A stretch of DNA of 64,000 nt from Nilaparvata lugens (GCF_014356525.2 NC_052507.1:8886398-8950397), one strand, 5' to 3'. Positions 1-10,320 are shown, numbered from the stretch's first letter. Numbers and translations: made by a program. Notes: generated by a model from the letters alone, not told the origin.

Positions 1-384
1 TAGTTGCCAGTAAACAACTGTTTCGAAGAGGTACTCTATCTAGATTATAGTTCTATAGTAACATAATTATGATATGGAAATTTCAATTATAATTAAGAGA
101 ATGGGAGAAGAGAATATACATGCTAAAAGACGAACTTAAAACCCTTAAAAACAACCCTTAGAGTTGAAATATTGCCAAAAGATTTCTTAGTGCGCCTCTA
201 AAGGGCCAACTCAACATACCTACCAAATTCGAACGTTTTTGGTCCGGTAGATTTTTAGTTATGCGAGTGAGTGAGTGAGTGAGTGAGTGAGTGAGTTAGT
301 CAGTCAGTCAGTCAGTCAGTCAGTCAGTCATCAGTCAGTCAGTCAGTCAGTCAGTGAGTGCCATTTCGCTTTTATATATATAGA
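1..384 (-). mobile_element. Helitron family 1, copy A (5' terminal part, cut by window edge)
   Basis: Read on the minus strand, the element begins at 384 with TC and then TATATATATAAAAGCG, followed by a GGCACTCACTCA-type repeat. The body matches the two other copies in this window (19092-19775 and 24930-25768). Helitrons are rolling-circle transposons that begin with TC, end with a hairpin plus CTAG, and insert between A and T without target duplication. The 3' end lies beyond the window. No coding sequence is visible, so the copy is non-autonomous. Confidence 0.75.
264..360. repeat. (GAGT)n/(CAGT)n microsatellite inside Helitron copy A
   Basis: About 95 bp of four-base repeats switch from GAGT to CAGT units with one interruption. 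The same position in the other two copies holds a much shorter tract, so this is a fast-changing internal part of the element, not an independent locus. Confidence 0.9.
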
Positions 385-415
385 TTCATGTAACTCTCTA
401 TAATTATAATAATTA

Positions 416-955
416 CACCGTGATTCAAAAAGAAATAAACGGAGAGTAAAGCACTATCTGTCATCGATTTGAGGAAGCTCTGAAGTTTTTTTAGTTTCTT
501 ATTTAGTCGCATTGGCACTGATCTGTCCGTGCCTATTTGAATGAAAACTATCCGAGGCAATGGATCGGCTGCTAAGCAGCTTGAGACAGAGCACTTCATC
601 AATGGCCTCCAAGAAGCCCTGAGCTCACCCCCTCTGATTTTTTTCTGTGGGGGTACGTAAAGTGTATCGACCTCCTCTACCAGTTAACATTCAGGAAACT
701 CAAACAAGAAATAGCAGCTGCTATACAAACTGTTACGCCCGATATGCTACTGAGGGTGTGCAACGAGTTCGAGTATCATATTGATATCACTCGAGTGTCC
801 GGAGGGAGTCACATTGAACATTTGTGAACTTGTTTTCTAGTGGGGAAAAACCTGATCTAATACTCTTCATTCTGATTTACAACCCAAATTCCTATTATGT
901 TTCCTTGATTAAATACAGATTTTCAAAGTTGTGGTATTCTTTTTGAATCACGCTG
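416..955 (+). mobile_element. Deleted mariner-type element with TIRs
   Basis: The ends are near-perfect inverted repeats (left CACCGTGATTCAAAAAGAA; right, reversed, CAGCGTGATTCAAAAAGAA), each bordered by TA, the target used by IS630/Tc1/mariner elements. At 540 bp the element keeps only the last part of its transposase, which lies on the plus strand. The N-terminal DNA-binding half and two of the three catalytic residues are lost. It can only have moved using enzyme supplied from elsewhere. Confidence 0.85.
615..827 (+). pseudogene. Mariner-like transposase, C-terminal 70 codons
   Basis: The frame opens with SPELTPSDFFLWGYVK, the block that surrounds the third catalytic acid of mariner transposases, and ends with GGSHIEHL and a TGA stop. 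It matches in order the C-terminus of the transposase at 22364-23421 (SPDLTPCDFFLWGYV, and NGAHIEHL after its internal stop). The catalytic Asp of SPDL is Glu here. There is no start and no first or second catalytic Asp, so it is a dead fragment. The remaining 70-residue frame has no internal stop, which suggests the copy is not very old. Confidence 0.85.
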
Positions 956-1121
956 TATATTAATGATATCGAGCGGACCTGGCTGGCTCAGGTCTGGAGT
1001 CAGAGTTTTCAGGTCACATCTGATCAATTTCGAGGACTCATACATGAACTAACGACTGCTTTTTAGGCAGCCGGGACCTACGACTTAACGTTTCCATCCG
1101 AAACACGGATATACATAATAC
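956..1121. other. Short intergenic stretch
   Basis: I see no gene. The stretch around 1065-1110 looks like transposon-derived sequence, but I cannot match it to another copy in this window. Confidence 0.3.
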
Positions 1122-1394
1122 CATAGAGAAACAATAGCATAAGTAGATATCCCATGGTATAGGGCGTTTATGTCGCAACTTTTACTGTTATCTCAAGCTG
1201 ATAGTCCACGTAGTTCTTTCCCGTGAAGCTGTATGACGCTGGTAGTCTCTCATATTGTGCCGTTCATACACTCTTACCCGGTCAACAGTAAAAATCGACA
1301 ACAATCGACGGTAATCGGCTTGAGATAACAGTAAAAGTTGCGATATGAACGCCCTATACCATGGGATATCTACTTATGCTATTGTTTCTCTATG
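1122..1394. mobile_element. MITE family M, copy 1
   Basis: The 273 bp unit has long inverted ends: CATAGAGAAACAATAGC at the left and its complement at the right, with the pairing continuing for roughly 80 bp per arm. ATAATAC occurs directly on both sides (1115-1121 and 1395-1401), a 7-bp target duplication. Further copies are at 27700, 30281, 51588 and 59623. It has no coding capacity. Confidence 0.9.
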
Positions 1395-1545
1395 ATAATA
1401 CTTGAGTTATACATAATGTATAAATGTATGATACTCTGTATGATATAAATTATAAGGAATACGTGATGGATTATGAATTATAATTTCCATCATGATCTGT
1501 ATTCTAAAATCATATAAAACCTATTATACATTTATGATACTCTCT

Positions 1546-1692
1546 GCCGGTTGCACAAAAGCCGGTTAAATTTTAATCGTGATTGATTACACGAACCAAT
1601 CAGAGAATTTCTTCTCATCAAAAAGGCCTTCTCTGATTGGTTCTCGTGGAATAATTCATGGATAAATTCAACCGGTTTTTGTGCAACCGGGC
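1546..1692. mobile_element. Short MITE with GCCGGTTGCAC ends
   Basis: The ends GCCGGTTGCACAAAA and, reversed, GCCCGGTTGCACAAAA form a hairpin that continues through AACCAATCAGAGAA-type sequence in both arms. The outer bases resemble the ends of the ~1 kb element at 22045-24420 (GCCCGGTTGCAGAG), so the two may share a mobilising enzyme. That link is inference. Confidence 0.75.
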
Positions 1693-1895
1693 TTAGTATG
1701 ATATAAAAGATATATATAAGGATATATATAAAGATATATAAGGAATATTAAGGAATTTTAATTTGTGAAAAGGGGCTGTAGAGTGTAACTTAGCTTTTTG
1801 TGACTTTCATTTCCATGTGAATTTGATGAGATACATCATAGAGTGTATTTATTTATTTTACTTTTAAGAAGTTAGAACTAAAGTCTTTTAGATAT

Positions 1896-1987
1896 AATTT
1901 TGTTCTAGTATTGACATGTCACCAGTCAAATGAGTGTTACTCAAAAATTGATGTAATGTGACGATGAATAAATGAATGAATGAATGA
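1896..1987 (+). repeat. Retroposon 3' end with (GAAT)n tail
   Basis: AT-rich sequence ending in GATGAATAAATGAATGAATGAATGA. Short tandem tails of this kind are typical of the 3' ends of non-LTR elements and SINEs. Only the tail region can be recognised. Confidence 0.5.
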
Positions 1988-2337
1988 CTACCTGATGAAT
2001 TATGAATTATAATTTTCATTACGAACTGTAATTATGCAACCCTCAAACTGCAATAGTTATACTTCTATACTTTTATTATTATCATAATTTGAAACATCTA
2101 TGGAACTCTGAATGTTATATATACGGAATACCTGGTGGATTCTGTTCTGTAATTTCCATCATTAGCAATAATCTCCAAGCGATATCCATTGATATATTGA
2201 CAGAAACATATAGCTGAGTGTGCAAATATTCCGTTTAGATTTGGGTGTAATCAAAAATTACTGGTACAAAATTAGGATTTGAGTGGAATAATTATTGGTT
2301 AGGCGTTCAAAATTTCACACTACGTGATCAAAGAGAG

Positions 2338-2406
2338 AGTGATTATGATTATGATGATAATGATGATGATTATGTTGATGATTATATCGATGACGATGAT
2401 TGCGAT
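2338..2406. repeat. Imperfect (GAT)n/(ATG)n microsatellite
   Basis: About 70 bp of interrupted GAT and TGA triplets. Confidence 0.8.
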
Positions 2407-2446
2407 GCATTGGATAGTATTATATAGGTGGTTAGAAAAATGTGTT

Positions 2447-2793
2447 CAGTGAGGTGCACGTTATAATGGCAATGGAGACAAATAGGACAACAGCGTTGCC
2501 GATTCTCTGCCTTGCCACTGCTTTCTATAGAGGTTGTCTCTGGTTTCTATAACTATGTGATATAAACTGTTCATTCTTGTTAAGAATAATCAATTATTTA
2601 TATTATTTTCCAAGGGAATATAGTTTTCAATTATTCAATAATAATCAATAGATTAAATATTTTGTCAATTAATTTTGTGGAAACGTTGCGGATCTAGGGG
2701 AGGATAGCACTATCTAGCCTACTTTGTCGAATCATAGATGAGGATAGTAACACCTATTTTGATCATATGCTGCCATTATAATAAGGACCTCAC
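2447..2793. mobile_element. MITE family T, copy 1
   Basis: The inverted ends are GTGAGGTGCACGTTATAATGGC and its diverged complement. The interior shares GATAGCACTATCT and TGCTTTGT-like blocks with the copies at 5142-5539 and 14833-15197. Length is ~350 bp and nothing is encoded. Confidence 0.8.
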
Positions 2794-4029
2794 CATAAGT
2801 CAATGGTTATTGATTGAACATTTTCTGATTCAATGTGTTAGGTTGAAGAAACAGAGAGTGAGAGGAACTGAGTCAATGAGAGCAATAGAGAGAGAAAGTG
2901 TTTGGAAAAGATTGGTTTTTTCAACAAAAAGCAAATCACGATGTAAATGCCTGGCTTCAATCAATGAAACTATGCAGATTATACAGATGACAAAAGTGAA
3001 TGAGAGAAATCAGGTAGAGAATAGTTATTTGTATATCAAGAGTGAAAAGTACGACTTTTTCTCCCTGTGGGGAAAAGTTTGAAGCCCGAGGCGAAGCCGA
3101 GGGCAACAATTTTCCTGAGGGGGAAGTATTTTTCGCTCGTGATGTACACAACATTTTTCCTCCATCTACATTTTTTTATAGAAACTGCAAATAAAATCAT
3201 TTTAAAAACTTACCTATTGGTGACAATGTTTCCTAACAACATAACCTAAAATCTAAAACCTAAAAACCGGTCGGCTGATGGCACTGCCGACTGCACTATC
3301 TATCGGCAAAAGTTGTAACAATTATATCAGCTGAGCGGCTACCAAAAATGGCTGACTCCAGATCACGCGTTTCAGATTTGAATTGCAGATCAAAAATATT
3401 TGTTCGCTGGTATTTTGAATAGAATAAAATATTTTTAAAATTGTTTTAATTTTTATCATCTACAAAATAAGAATATAATATCATACAAACATATATTTCA
3501 TGAGTTGTTCAAATTTCTTGTTGTGGTATTGAATTCAGTTGAATCAATGACAGACACCTCTATTACGCTTTCTCATCTGAGCTTAGACCTTCTAACCTAT
3601 TACAATGTGAGTTTTTGAATTAGAGATGCTTCCTATGTTATTTAAATGGAGTCACTTCTACTCCCTAGGGAGTTTTTCAGTTTTTTACTACCGAGAGCGA
3701 AAAAGTGGCACTTTAGTATTATGTTTCAGGGAGTAGAGTAAGTACTTTAGACAGTAGCTGGAGGAAAAGATTATATTGGACTGGATTTTAGTTCTTTATC
3801 CCTGTATGTTACAATGTATACTGACTTAAACATTAATCTTCATCAAATAACAGTATCTCTCACATTATTTGATAAATTTTCTCAAGTATGAAAAACTATC
3901 AATCAGAATGAACATTGGATTCAATTTTAATCACGATAATATGATTATTATTGTGATGTAACTACATTAATCAGCGATGTTTCAACAAATAATAGTCGAC
4001 TTTCTGAAAAGGATTGGAAAAATATCCTT
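2794..4029. other. No gene; one GC-rich hairpin repeat
   Basis: Short open frames lack any family signature. At 3060-3130 there is a hairpin-like repeat (CCGAGGCGAAGCCGAGG) of the sort also seen near 36240 and 41100. At 3925-3985 a piece matches, reversed, the start of the retroposon end at 21165-21440. The rest shows nothing I can name. Confidence 0.4.
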
Positions 4030-4047
4030 CTCATTAACACACGACCA

Positions 4048-4200
4048 GGAATGAGTGATAGGGAGAGCAAGTGTGAGTGAGAAATGGTGTTGGAGGGAGA
4101 GAGAGTGTGAGAGGGAGAGAATAATAAAGAGTGAATGAGAGAGATAAAATGTAGAGAAAAGACATGAGAGAGGGGAGAGACATAGATTCTGACGAAGAGG
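4048..4200. repeat. Purine-rich GAGA low-complexity tract
   Basis: Interrupted GAGA/GTGAGA sequence. Its complement yields three overlapping Ser/Leu/His-rich open frames that are artefacts of composition. Confidence 0.8.
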
Positions 4201-4659
4201 ACAACGTACATAGGATGACAACGCGTTGAGCCAGTGAATTGAATTGAAGTGGAAGTGACAATCGAAATTGCTGAAAACCGTTGGTGTGCGTGTGTGAGTG
4301 ACGGTGTTAGTTCACCATTTCTCCGCATCATTCAAATTTGGCGCTTTCAATTAAGTGTCACGGGGAGATCGGAGGCCATCAAATTGAATTAAATTTCTCG
4401 TAAATGATGGCGTGGCAACGTGTAGCCTTTCATCGGCTACGATTGCTACAATTTCATTGAGAGAGCTAGTTGACCTGGGTGATGATTGTCAATATCAATC
4501 ACTGTATGTGGCCATATCAGTTTGTGATCTATTGATATTTGGTTCGGCTACTGATTCTCGATATAGGACACCATTTTAATTTCTTATTTATTCCATCTTA
4601 TTTCTTATTTATTTTAATGTCTTATCATTTCCATCTAACATGCAGATGGAAATAATTAC

Positions 4660-4800
4660 TGGGCTGACAAATAATTTTTGTATGGTAGCGCTCATCGAAT
4701 TTCCATCTAGCTGTTTACCCTGTTGTCAATATTTCCAGTAGCAGAAGTCTTCGGGGTGATTCACAGCATTTAATTGGAATTTTTGTTTAATAATAAATAC
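4660..4800 (+). mobile_element. SINE fragment (3' body only)
   Basis: It matches the downstream part of the SINE copies near 17.5 and 39.6 kb: CTCATCGAATTTCCATCTAG, then GCAGAAGTCTTCGGGGTGAT and CAGCATTTA. The tRNA-like head with box B is missing. The copy is 5'-truncated or diverged. Confidence 0.7.
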
Positions 4801-5004
4801 TATGCAGTCAAATATTGTTGTTTCAAACAATAGCGTGTTAATACATCGCAGCTCAGAATTGATCAAGGAGCCATCATCTTTAAAACGTGGGTTTCGGTTT
4901 TTTAATGTGACAATAATTAATATTGTGTATTATTCAAAGTTCATACTTTATAAACAATAAATTGATGATAGCTGAAATAGACCAAAATCGAAAGCTATGA
5001 TTGC

Positions 5005-5141
5005 TAGGGTACAATGAACAGTATTCAACCTTTTCATGAACTTTTTTCTAGCCAATCCAGTAACTGGAGGTAGCATTAAAGTAACAAGAAGTATTAGAAA
5101 CTAATAGAAACTGAGTAATTTGAAATCTAAGTATCTAGTAA
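5005..5141 (+). repeat. Direct repeat, left copy, flanking MITE T copy 2
   Basis: About 130 bp containing CCAATCCAGTAACTGGA and CATTAAAGTAAC recurs just beyond the MITE at 5540-5690 with moderate divergence. The MITE therefore sits between two copies of the same sequence. Confidence 0.75.
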
Positions 5142-5539
5142 CTATAGTGAGGTCCACGTTATAATGGAACTGAATAAAATCGCTGTCGATCCCCTGTCTT
5201 GTCAATGCATTCTTGACGGTAACTGATACAGGTCTATTGAAGTAATATCAATTATTGTTCATTCTCGTTTGAAATAATCAATTATATTTCATAGAAGAAG
5301 CAAGAAGAAGCAATATTTTATAATAGAAGCAAGAAAATATATTTTTCAATATTTTCATAATGGATTTCCATAACTGAGATGAAATATTTTGTTAATTAAT
5401 TATCAAATCTACATTGTCAAAAGACGATCTGGCAACAGAGGGAAGTGAGAAAGAGATAGCACTATCTGCTTTGTTGAATAATAGACAAGGATAGCAATAC
5501 CATTGCTACACTGCCATTATAAAGTGGATCTCACTATAG
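5142..5539. mobile_element. MITE family T, copy 2
   Basis: The ends CTATAGTGAGGTCCACGTT and, reversed, CTATAGTGAGATCCACTTT make this the clearest copy of the family. Length is 398 bp with no coding frame. Confidence 0.85.
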
Positions 5540-5690
5540 AGTAATATGAACAATTTTCAACCTCCTTATGAACTTTTCTTCTAGTCAATCCAGTAACTGG
5601 AAGTAACATTAAAGTAACGGAAAGTATGTATTTAGGAAACTGAGTAATTCGAAAGCTTAAGTATATATAGTGCATAGAAGTAACTATTAA
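5540..5690 (+). repeat. Direct repeat, right copy, flanking MITE T copy 2
   Basis: Partner of 5005-5141, sharing AATCCAGTAACTGGAAGTAA and CATTAAAGTAAC. The pair looks like an old tandem duplication with the MITE at or near the junction. Confidence 0.75.
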
Positions 5691-5892
5691 TACGTTGTCC
5701 ACTAATATCTAGTAATAGAATAGTAATGCAAGTAGCATACTCTCTTCACAGTACATGATTATCATATACATTTTGCACAATGCTTCATTATTTATCATTT
5801 TCGTTTATTTAATGAGTAAAATATTCTGGTGGTATGTCACCAATATCTGAGAGAATCTGCGAAAGGTCTCAGATGTTACCAATCTGAGAGTC

Positions 5893-6070
5893 AAGCCACA
5901 CGAAGCGTTTTTCCAGGCGTTTTCAGACGAATCGACAAGACAGGAAGCTTTCTAATTGGTTGATAATCAGCTGAATCTCGATCGACAACCAAACCAGTCA
6001 ATCGGAAATCTGCCTGTCCTGGCGTCACGTCTCAAGACTCCTGAAAAAAACGCTTCGTGTGCCTTGGTCC
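5893..6070. mobile_element. Short MITE family E, copy 1
   Basis: Inverted ends: AAGCCACACGAAGCGTTTTT and its complement (AAACGCTTCGTGTGCCTT). The interior pairs as CCAGGCGTTTT with the complementary strand near 6040. A related copy with different outer bases is at 26703-26818. Confidence 0.75.
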
Positions 6071-6160
6071 CGAAGCAAGTAGAACCTGAATGCAGTTGAT
6101 ATCTCAATGACAAACATGAAAATAGCTGATATTTTAATATAAACCCTGAAAAAATCGTTA

Positions 6161-7228
6161 TCTATATCTATAAAAGGCTTAGCCCCGACAGACTGAAATC
6201 ACACAACAGCCCAAACTACTGAGCCTACAAACTTGAAATTTTGCACAATTGCTTATGATAGCCTCAAAACATCCACTAAGAAAGGATTTTCAGAAATTTG
6301 TCCCTCTGAGGGAGCTGGGGCCCCCCAAAAATTTTGTACTTTTTAACCGCTCATTGCACAGCAAAGTCATGAGGAACGTTTTTGTTCAGCTACGAAAAAA
6401 AATCAGATCTATGCAGAAAAAATCCGACCAGGAGCAGAGAGAGATCAAGGAGAGGGCATTTTTTGAAAATTTTCATGTAAAATCACACTACAGCTCAAAC
6501 TAATTGGCCTACAGACTTAAAACTCTGCACAAATATTCTTCAAACATGCTAGACGCATACTAAATAAGAACGGATTTTGAGATATTTTGCCTCTGAGGGT
6601 TTCAAAGGATGAAAAAGGATCCTATTTAGTAAGGTTATGAACATGGTAAGGTGAATGCCATATGGAACTGATATAATTGACACATGATATTCTTACATTG
6701 TATATATCATGGGCGTACAAGAAAAATGCACTTTTGTGCAATTTTTCCAAACTTTGATTTTTCATCATTTTTAATTAATTCTATAAACTATGAATCATAT
6801 CTAATCAAATAATCAATTATCAAACTAATGAAGAATATTCCATTTCTTGCAGTATGATATTATTTTGTGAAAAATCACTATAAGGAAATTATGATTGATG
6901 TTAGAAATTAGAAATTGATTTCATGAGAAATTCACTTTTGTGGATTTAGTGGATTTTCCTTGTATGCCCACGATATGTTGTAATCATTGGAAAGCTTAAA
7001 ATAATTTTTTCAATCAGATGATCGAATCCTAATTTTCCGTGAATCGAAAGCGCGAGCATATTGCCACGTGTTTGTTCCATTGTTGTATGCTTGCCCAGTT
7101 CGTTTTGCGCCTTCTATCAGCTGTATAATAATTATGGAGTCTCATACATTCCGATTAGAACAGAGCACAGAGATTTTCAGATTATCAAGTTTGAAAATAG
7201 ATCCTTGCGAAGCACGGGTTCCTGCTAG
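6161..7228 (+). mobile_element. Helitron family 2, both ends present
   Basis: It begins TCTATATCTATAAAAGG after an A (6160) and ends GCGAAGCACGGGTTCCTGC followed by CTAG, then T (7229). These are the terminal rules of Helitrons: 5' TC, 3' CTAG, insertion between A and T. The 1068 bp interior has short, unrelated frames and no Rep/helicase, so the copy is non-autonomous. The left flank (TTAATATAAACC) and right flank (TTCAATATAAACC) belong to the same local repeat type. Confidence 0.8.
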
Positions 7229-7499
7229 TTTCAATATAAACCATGAAAACAACTGCTTTTCCAACATGAACCTTCAAAACAGCTGATATTACAAAAAAAA
7301 CTCTTAAAACGGCTGATATAATAATAAAGAATCCTCAAAACAGCTGATATTCCAATATAAAACCCTGGAGGTGGGTTTTTCTTTGTGCGTAAACGCCGTC
7401 GTCGACCAGGGAGAGGATCTCAGATTGGGTAAATTTCATTTTGTCTCAATAATCTGAAAGATTATGTTAAATTATGTTCTAATGGGGGAGATTGAGTTT
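7229..7499. repeat. Degenerate AAAACAGCTGATATT repeats
   Basis: The motif AAACAGCTGATATT plus AATAAA-type spacers recurs several times, as it does at 6120 and 8190. It appears to be a diverged edge of the 104-bp array further right. Confidence 0.55.
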
Positions 7500-7945
7500 A
7501 TTGACCGAGCGAAGTGAGGTCTCAGATTCAAGTCGACGGCTTGGCATTTCTCTTAATGTTTAAATGTTTAAATGTTTGAATGTTTGAATGTTCAAATGTT
7601 TATATGTTGCGCATTTACGGCGAAACGCAGTAATAGATTTTCATGAAATTTGACAGGTATGTTCCTTTTTCAATTGCGCGTCGACGTATATACAAGTTTT
7701 TTTGGAAATTTTGCATTACAAGGATAATATAAAAGGAAAAAGGAGCCTCCTTCATACGCCAATATTAGAGTAAAAGTCAGACTATAGAATTATTCATCAT
7801 AAATCAGCTGACAAGTGATTACACAGATGTGTGGAGAAGCCAGTCTATTGCTGTATTTCCATAAGGTCTATAGTTTCAATCAGGCACTTTGTGGATGAGA
7901 ATACTGCGTGAGGTCTACTTTTCACAGAATTACTAGTACTTTCTT
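7500..7945 (+). mobile_element. Interspersed repeat family R, copy 1
   Basis: A ~450 bp element beginning with a hairpin (GACCGAGCGAAGTGAGGTC) and containing CGCGTCGACGTATATAC, ending near CAGAATTACTAGTA. Three further copies occur at 42811, 46402 and 53448, two of them interrupted by other transposons. The terminal hairpin recalls Helitron-type ends, but no CTAG terminus is present, so the class is left open. A short (AATGTTT)n run lies at 7555-7603. Confidence 0.75.
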
Positions 7946-8225
7946 ATACTTCTAAATGGCAATATGTTGATGATATTAGAAATGTTAGATTCTTGAATAA
8001 AGAACACAAATAATGAAAAGTTATTTGATCAGCTGTTTTAGCACACTTCAAATTTGGACAATATGAATGACAACAATGCTTGTCGTCTTCGACTGCGGAA
8101 TTTTAGGCACAAACGAGAATGCACCTTTAAAAGCAAATAACTATTTGAAAATGGACCTTTTCAATATTTTCACATTTTCAATATAATCCCCCAAAACAGC
8201 TGATATTCCAATGAATAACCCTCAA

Positions 8226-9725
8226 AACAGCTGATGAAAGAATACTTATATACTACAGCGTATGTTGTAATAGAAAATTGTGTTAATGGAAATAAACATT
8301 AAACGGAGAGACAAATATTCGAATAAAGAACCCTTAAAACAGCTGATGAATGTATACTACAGCGTATGTTGTAATAGAAAATTGTGTTAACGGAAATAAT
8401 CGTCAACTGGAGAGACAAATATTCCAATAAAGAACCCTAAAAACAGCTGATGAATGTATACTACAGCGCAACGTTAGTAGACAAAAGGTTGATCACTCAC
8501 AGGTGTATGATTCAAAGTGGTGGGGGGAACGCCAGCGTGACGTCACGTGTAGTAAAAATGTTCTAGAGTAACCACTAACCACACTGAGCATACAGTTTAT
8601 TCACTGTATCTTCAAATATATATCGTCGTATAATCTCCTCAAGATTGACCTAGAACTTTAAAATTCTCCATACTTATAGCGAATGAATCACCGATTCTAA
8701 TGATGTTGTTAAATATTTCAAGTTCATTCAACTTTTATGAATAAAAAGAAGTTTTTCATGAATCTAAAAACGTGACACGAAAAAGTTAATAAGCTGGAAA
8801 AGCGTTAGTAGACAATGTTATACTATTATAATTTCAGATTAACCCTTAAAAAATCTTGATAAACCAATGCATCGCAATAAACCGATAAACCGATCCCGAT
8901 AAATCCGATGAATTTCATTCATTGTAAATGCACTGAACACATGCTGGTATCGAGCACATGTTCTACGAGAATCAAAATATCTCATCCCCGAAATTCACAA
9001 GCTGATGTATAGCCAAACTACAAAATATAAACACGACCTAGAAGATGAAGAAACATTAAGGGTTTGAAAGGGAAGGTTAGGAGGTGGGGTTTATGCTTTT
9101 ATATGGCAAAATGATTGTATTATTCAAATGTTTTAATAATTATTGTAAAGCAGAAACAGAAAGCTTGCATGTCAGAAAATGTTTGTGTTATATAATTTGA
9201 CTATACGACACCATATGATTTTCAAGAATGCGATATTCTGCCTACTCTGTACTACAGCCTACGTCACGGCTGCAGTTCCCCCACTCCAATCGCTTTTCAA
9301 CGAAAATACTATAGATGAGTGACCAACCTTCTGTCTACTAACTTTGACTACAGCGTATGTTGTAATAGAAAATTGTGTTAACGGAAATAAACGTCAACTG
9401 GAGAGACAAATATTCGAATAAATAACCCTTAAAACAGCTGTTAAATGTACTTCAATCAATGTTGTAGTAGAAAATTGTGTTAATGGAAATAAACATCAAA
9501 CGGAGAGACAAATATTCCAATAGAGAACTCTTAAAAGACCTGATTAATGTATACTACAATCAATGTTGTAATTGAAAATTGTGTTAATGAATCAACGTCG
9601 ACTGGAGAGACACAAATCCCAATAAAGAACCCTTGAAACAGCTGATAAATGTATTCTACAGTCTATGTTGTAATAGAAAATTTCGTGTTAATGGAAATAA
9701 GCGTGAACTGGAGGGACGGAGACAG
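8226..9725 (+). repeat. 104-bp minisatellite, about six units, split by a transposon
   Basis: Units start at about 8226, 8338, 8442, 9433, 9536 and 9637. Each carries AACAGCTGATGAATG, ACTACAGCGTATGTTGTAAT, GAAAATTGTGTTAA and GGAGAGACAAATATTCCAAT. The spacing is 101-104 bp once the insertion at 8469-9346 and one target copy are removed (first unit 112 bp). No coding role is seen. Confidence 0.9.
8469..9346. mobile_element. 878-bp TIR element with 9-bp target duplication (Mutator-like)
   Basis: The left end CAACGTTAGTAGACAAAAGG and right end, reversed, CAAAGTTAGTAGACAGAAGG start inverted repeats that extend, with gaps, for about 110 bp and include GGGGGAAC and GTGACGT blocks in both arms. ACTACAGCG stands on both sides (8460-8468, 9347-9355). 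Nine-base duplications and long arms are typical of Mutator-like elements; Merlin elements (8-9 bp) are the alternative. The interior encodes nothing recognisable. Confidence 0.88.
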
Positions 9726-10064
9726 AAGGGTGTCACACATGCAAGGGACAGAGACAGGAAGGGTGACCAAATTCCTGACACATGCGTGTCATAGCGGTTA
9801 TTATTGGAGGATTAGCATGAAAAATGCCGCAATAGCCGGGGGTGTTCGGATTAATGAGTGGTGAGGGCCGGTTTAATAAGAGGTCGCTAAGCCAGGGGTC
9901 CAGCTGCACTTTCCACCCTCCACTAAACCCAAATAATTCGTCTCCCTTCTCACTCACACATCTGTTCTGTCTCTCTTGCTAGCAATTGCTATCGTTCTGT
10001 AGTTCAAACTCTTGCGGAGAAATTCTCTCAGCTTCTTTTCTTTCAACATTTACGTCTACATTTA
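9726..10064. other. Unique sequence, no gene recognised
   Basis: GC-richer than its surroundings, with a short direct repeat (ACACATGC, GACAGA). Open frames on both strands overlap each other and have no recognisable domain. Confidence 0.4.
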
Positions 10065-10320
10065 GTAGAGAGTTACTGGGAAGGATATTCTGAGTATTCT
10101 TCCCAAAGAATTGATATGTTTGAAGCTCCGCCAATTCTTTCAGATACGAGACAATATTATACTATAGTAATACTAAATTCAATTCTCCTCGTATCATGTA
10201 CAGTTCAATAATTATCAATATTTCAGTTCATATTACCTGAATTCATCTGAAACTTTGCTTTATTGTGAGCACATATTTATTATACTGTAATCTGCATGAA
10301 TTGAGCACTCAATCAATCTT
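10065..10320 (+). mobile_element. Retroposon 3' end family F1, copy 1
   Basis: It begins GAGAGTTACTGGGAAGGATA, contains AAGCTCCGCCAATT, and ends in ACTCAATCAATC. Copies at 20785 and 29525 share the same body and an ATCA-type tail. The truncated 5' end and simple tail fit a non-LTR element 3' UTR or a SINE. Confidence 0.75.

Noticed and set aside
37..384. CRISPR-like direct repeats (CAGT units)
   Set aside because: Simple tetranucleotide microsatellite without spacers, inside a Helitron.
6249..6503. 84-codon plus-strand frame
   Set aside because: Lies wholly inside the non-autonomous Helitron at 6161-7228 and matches no Rep/helicase motif.
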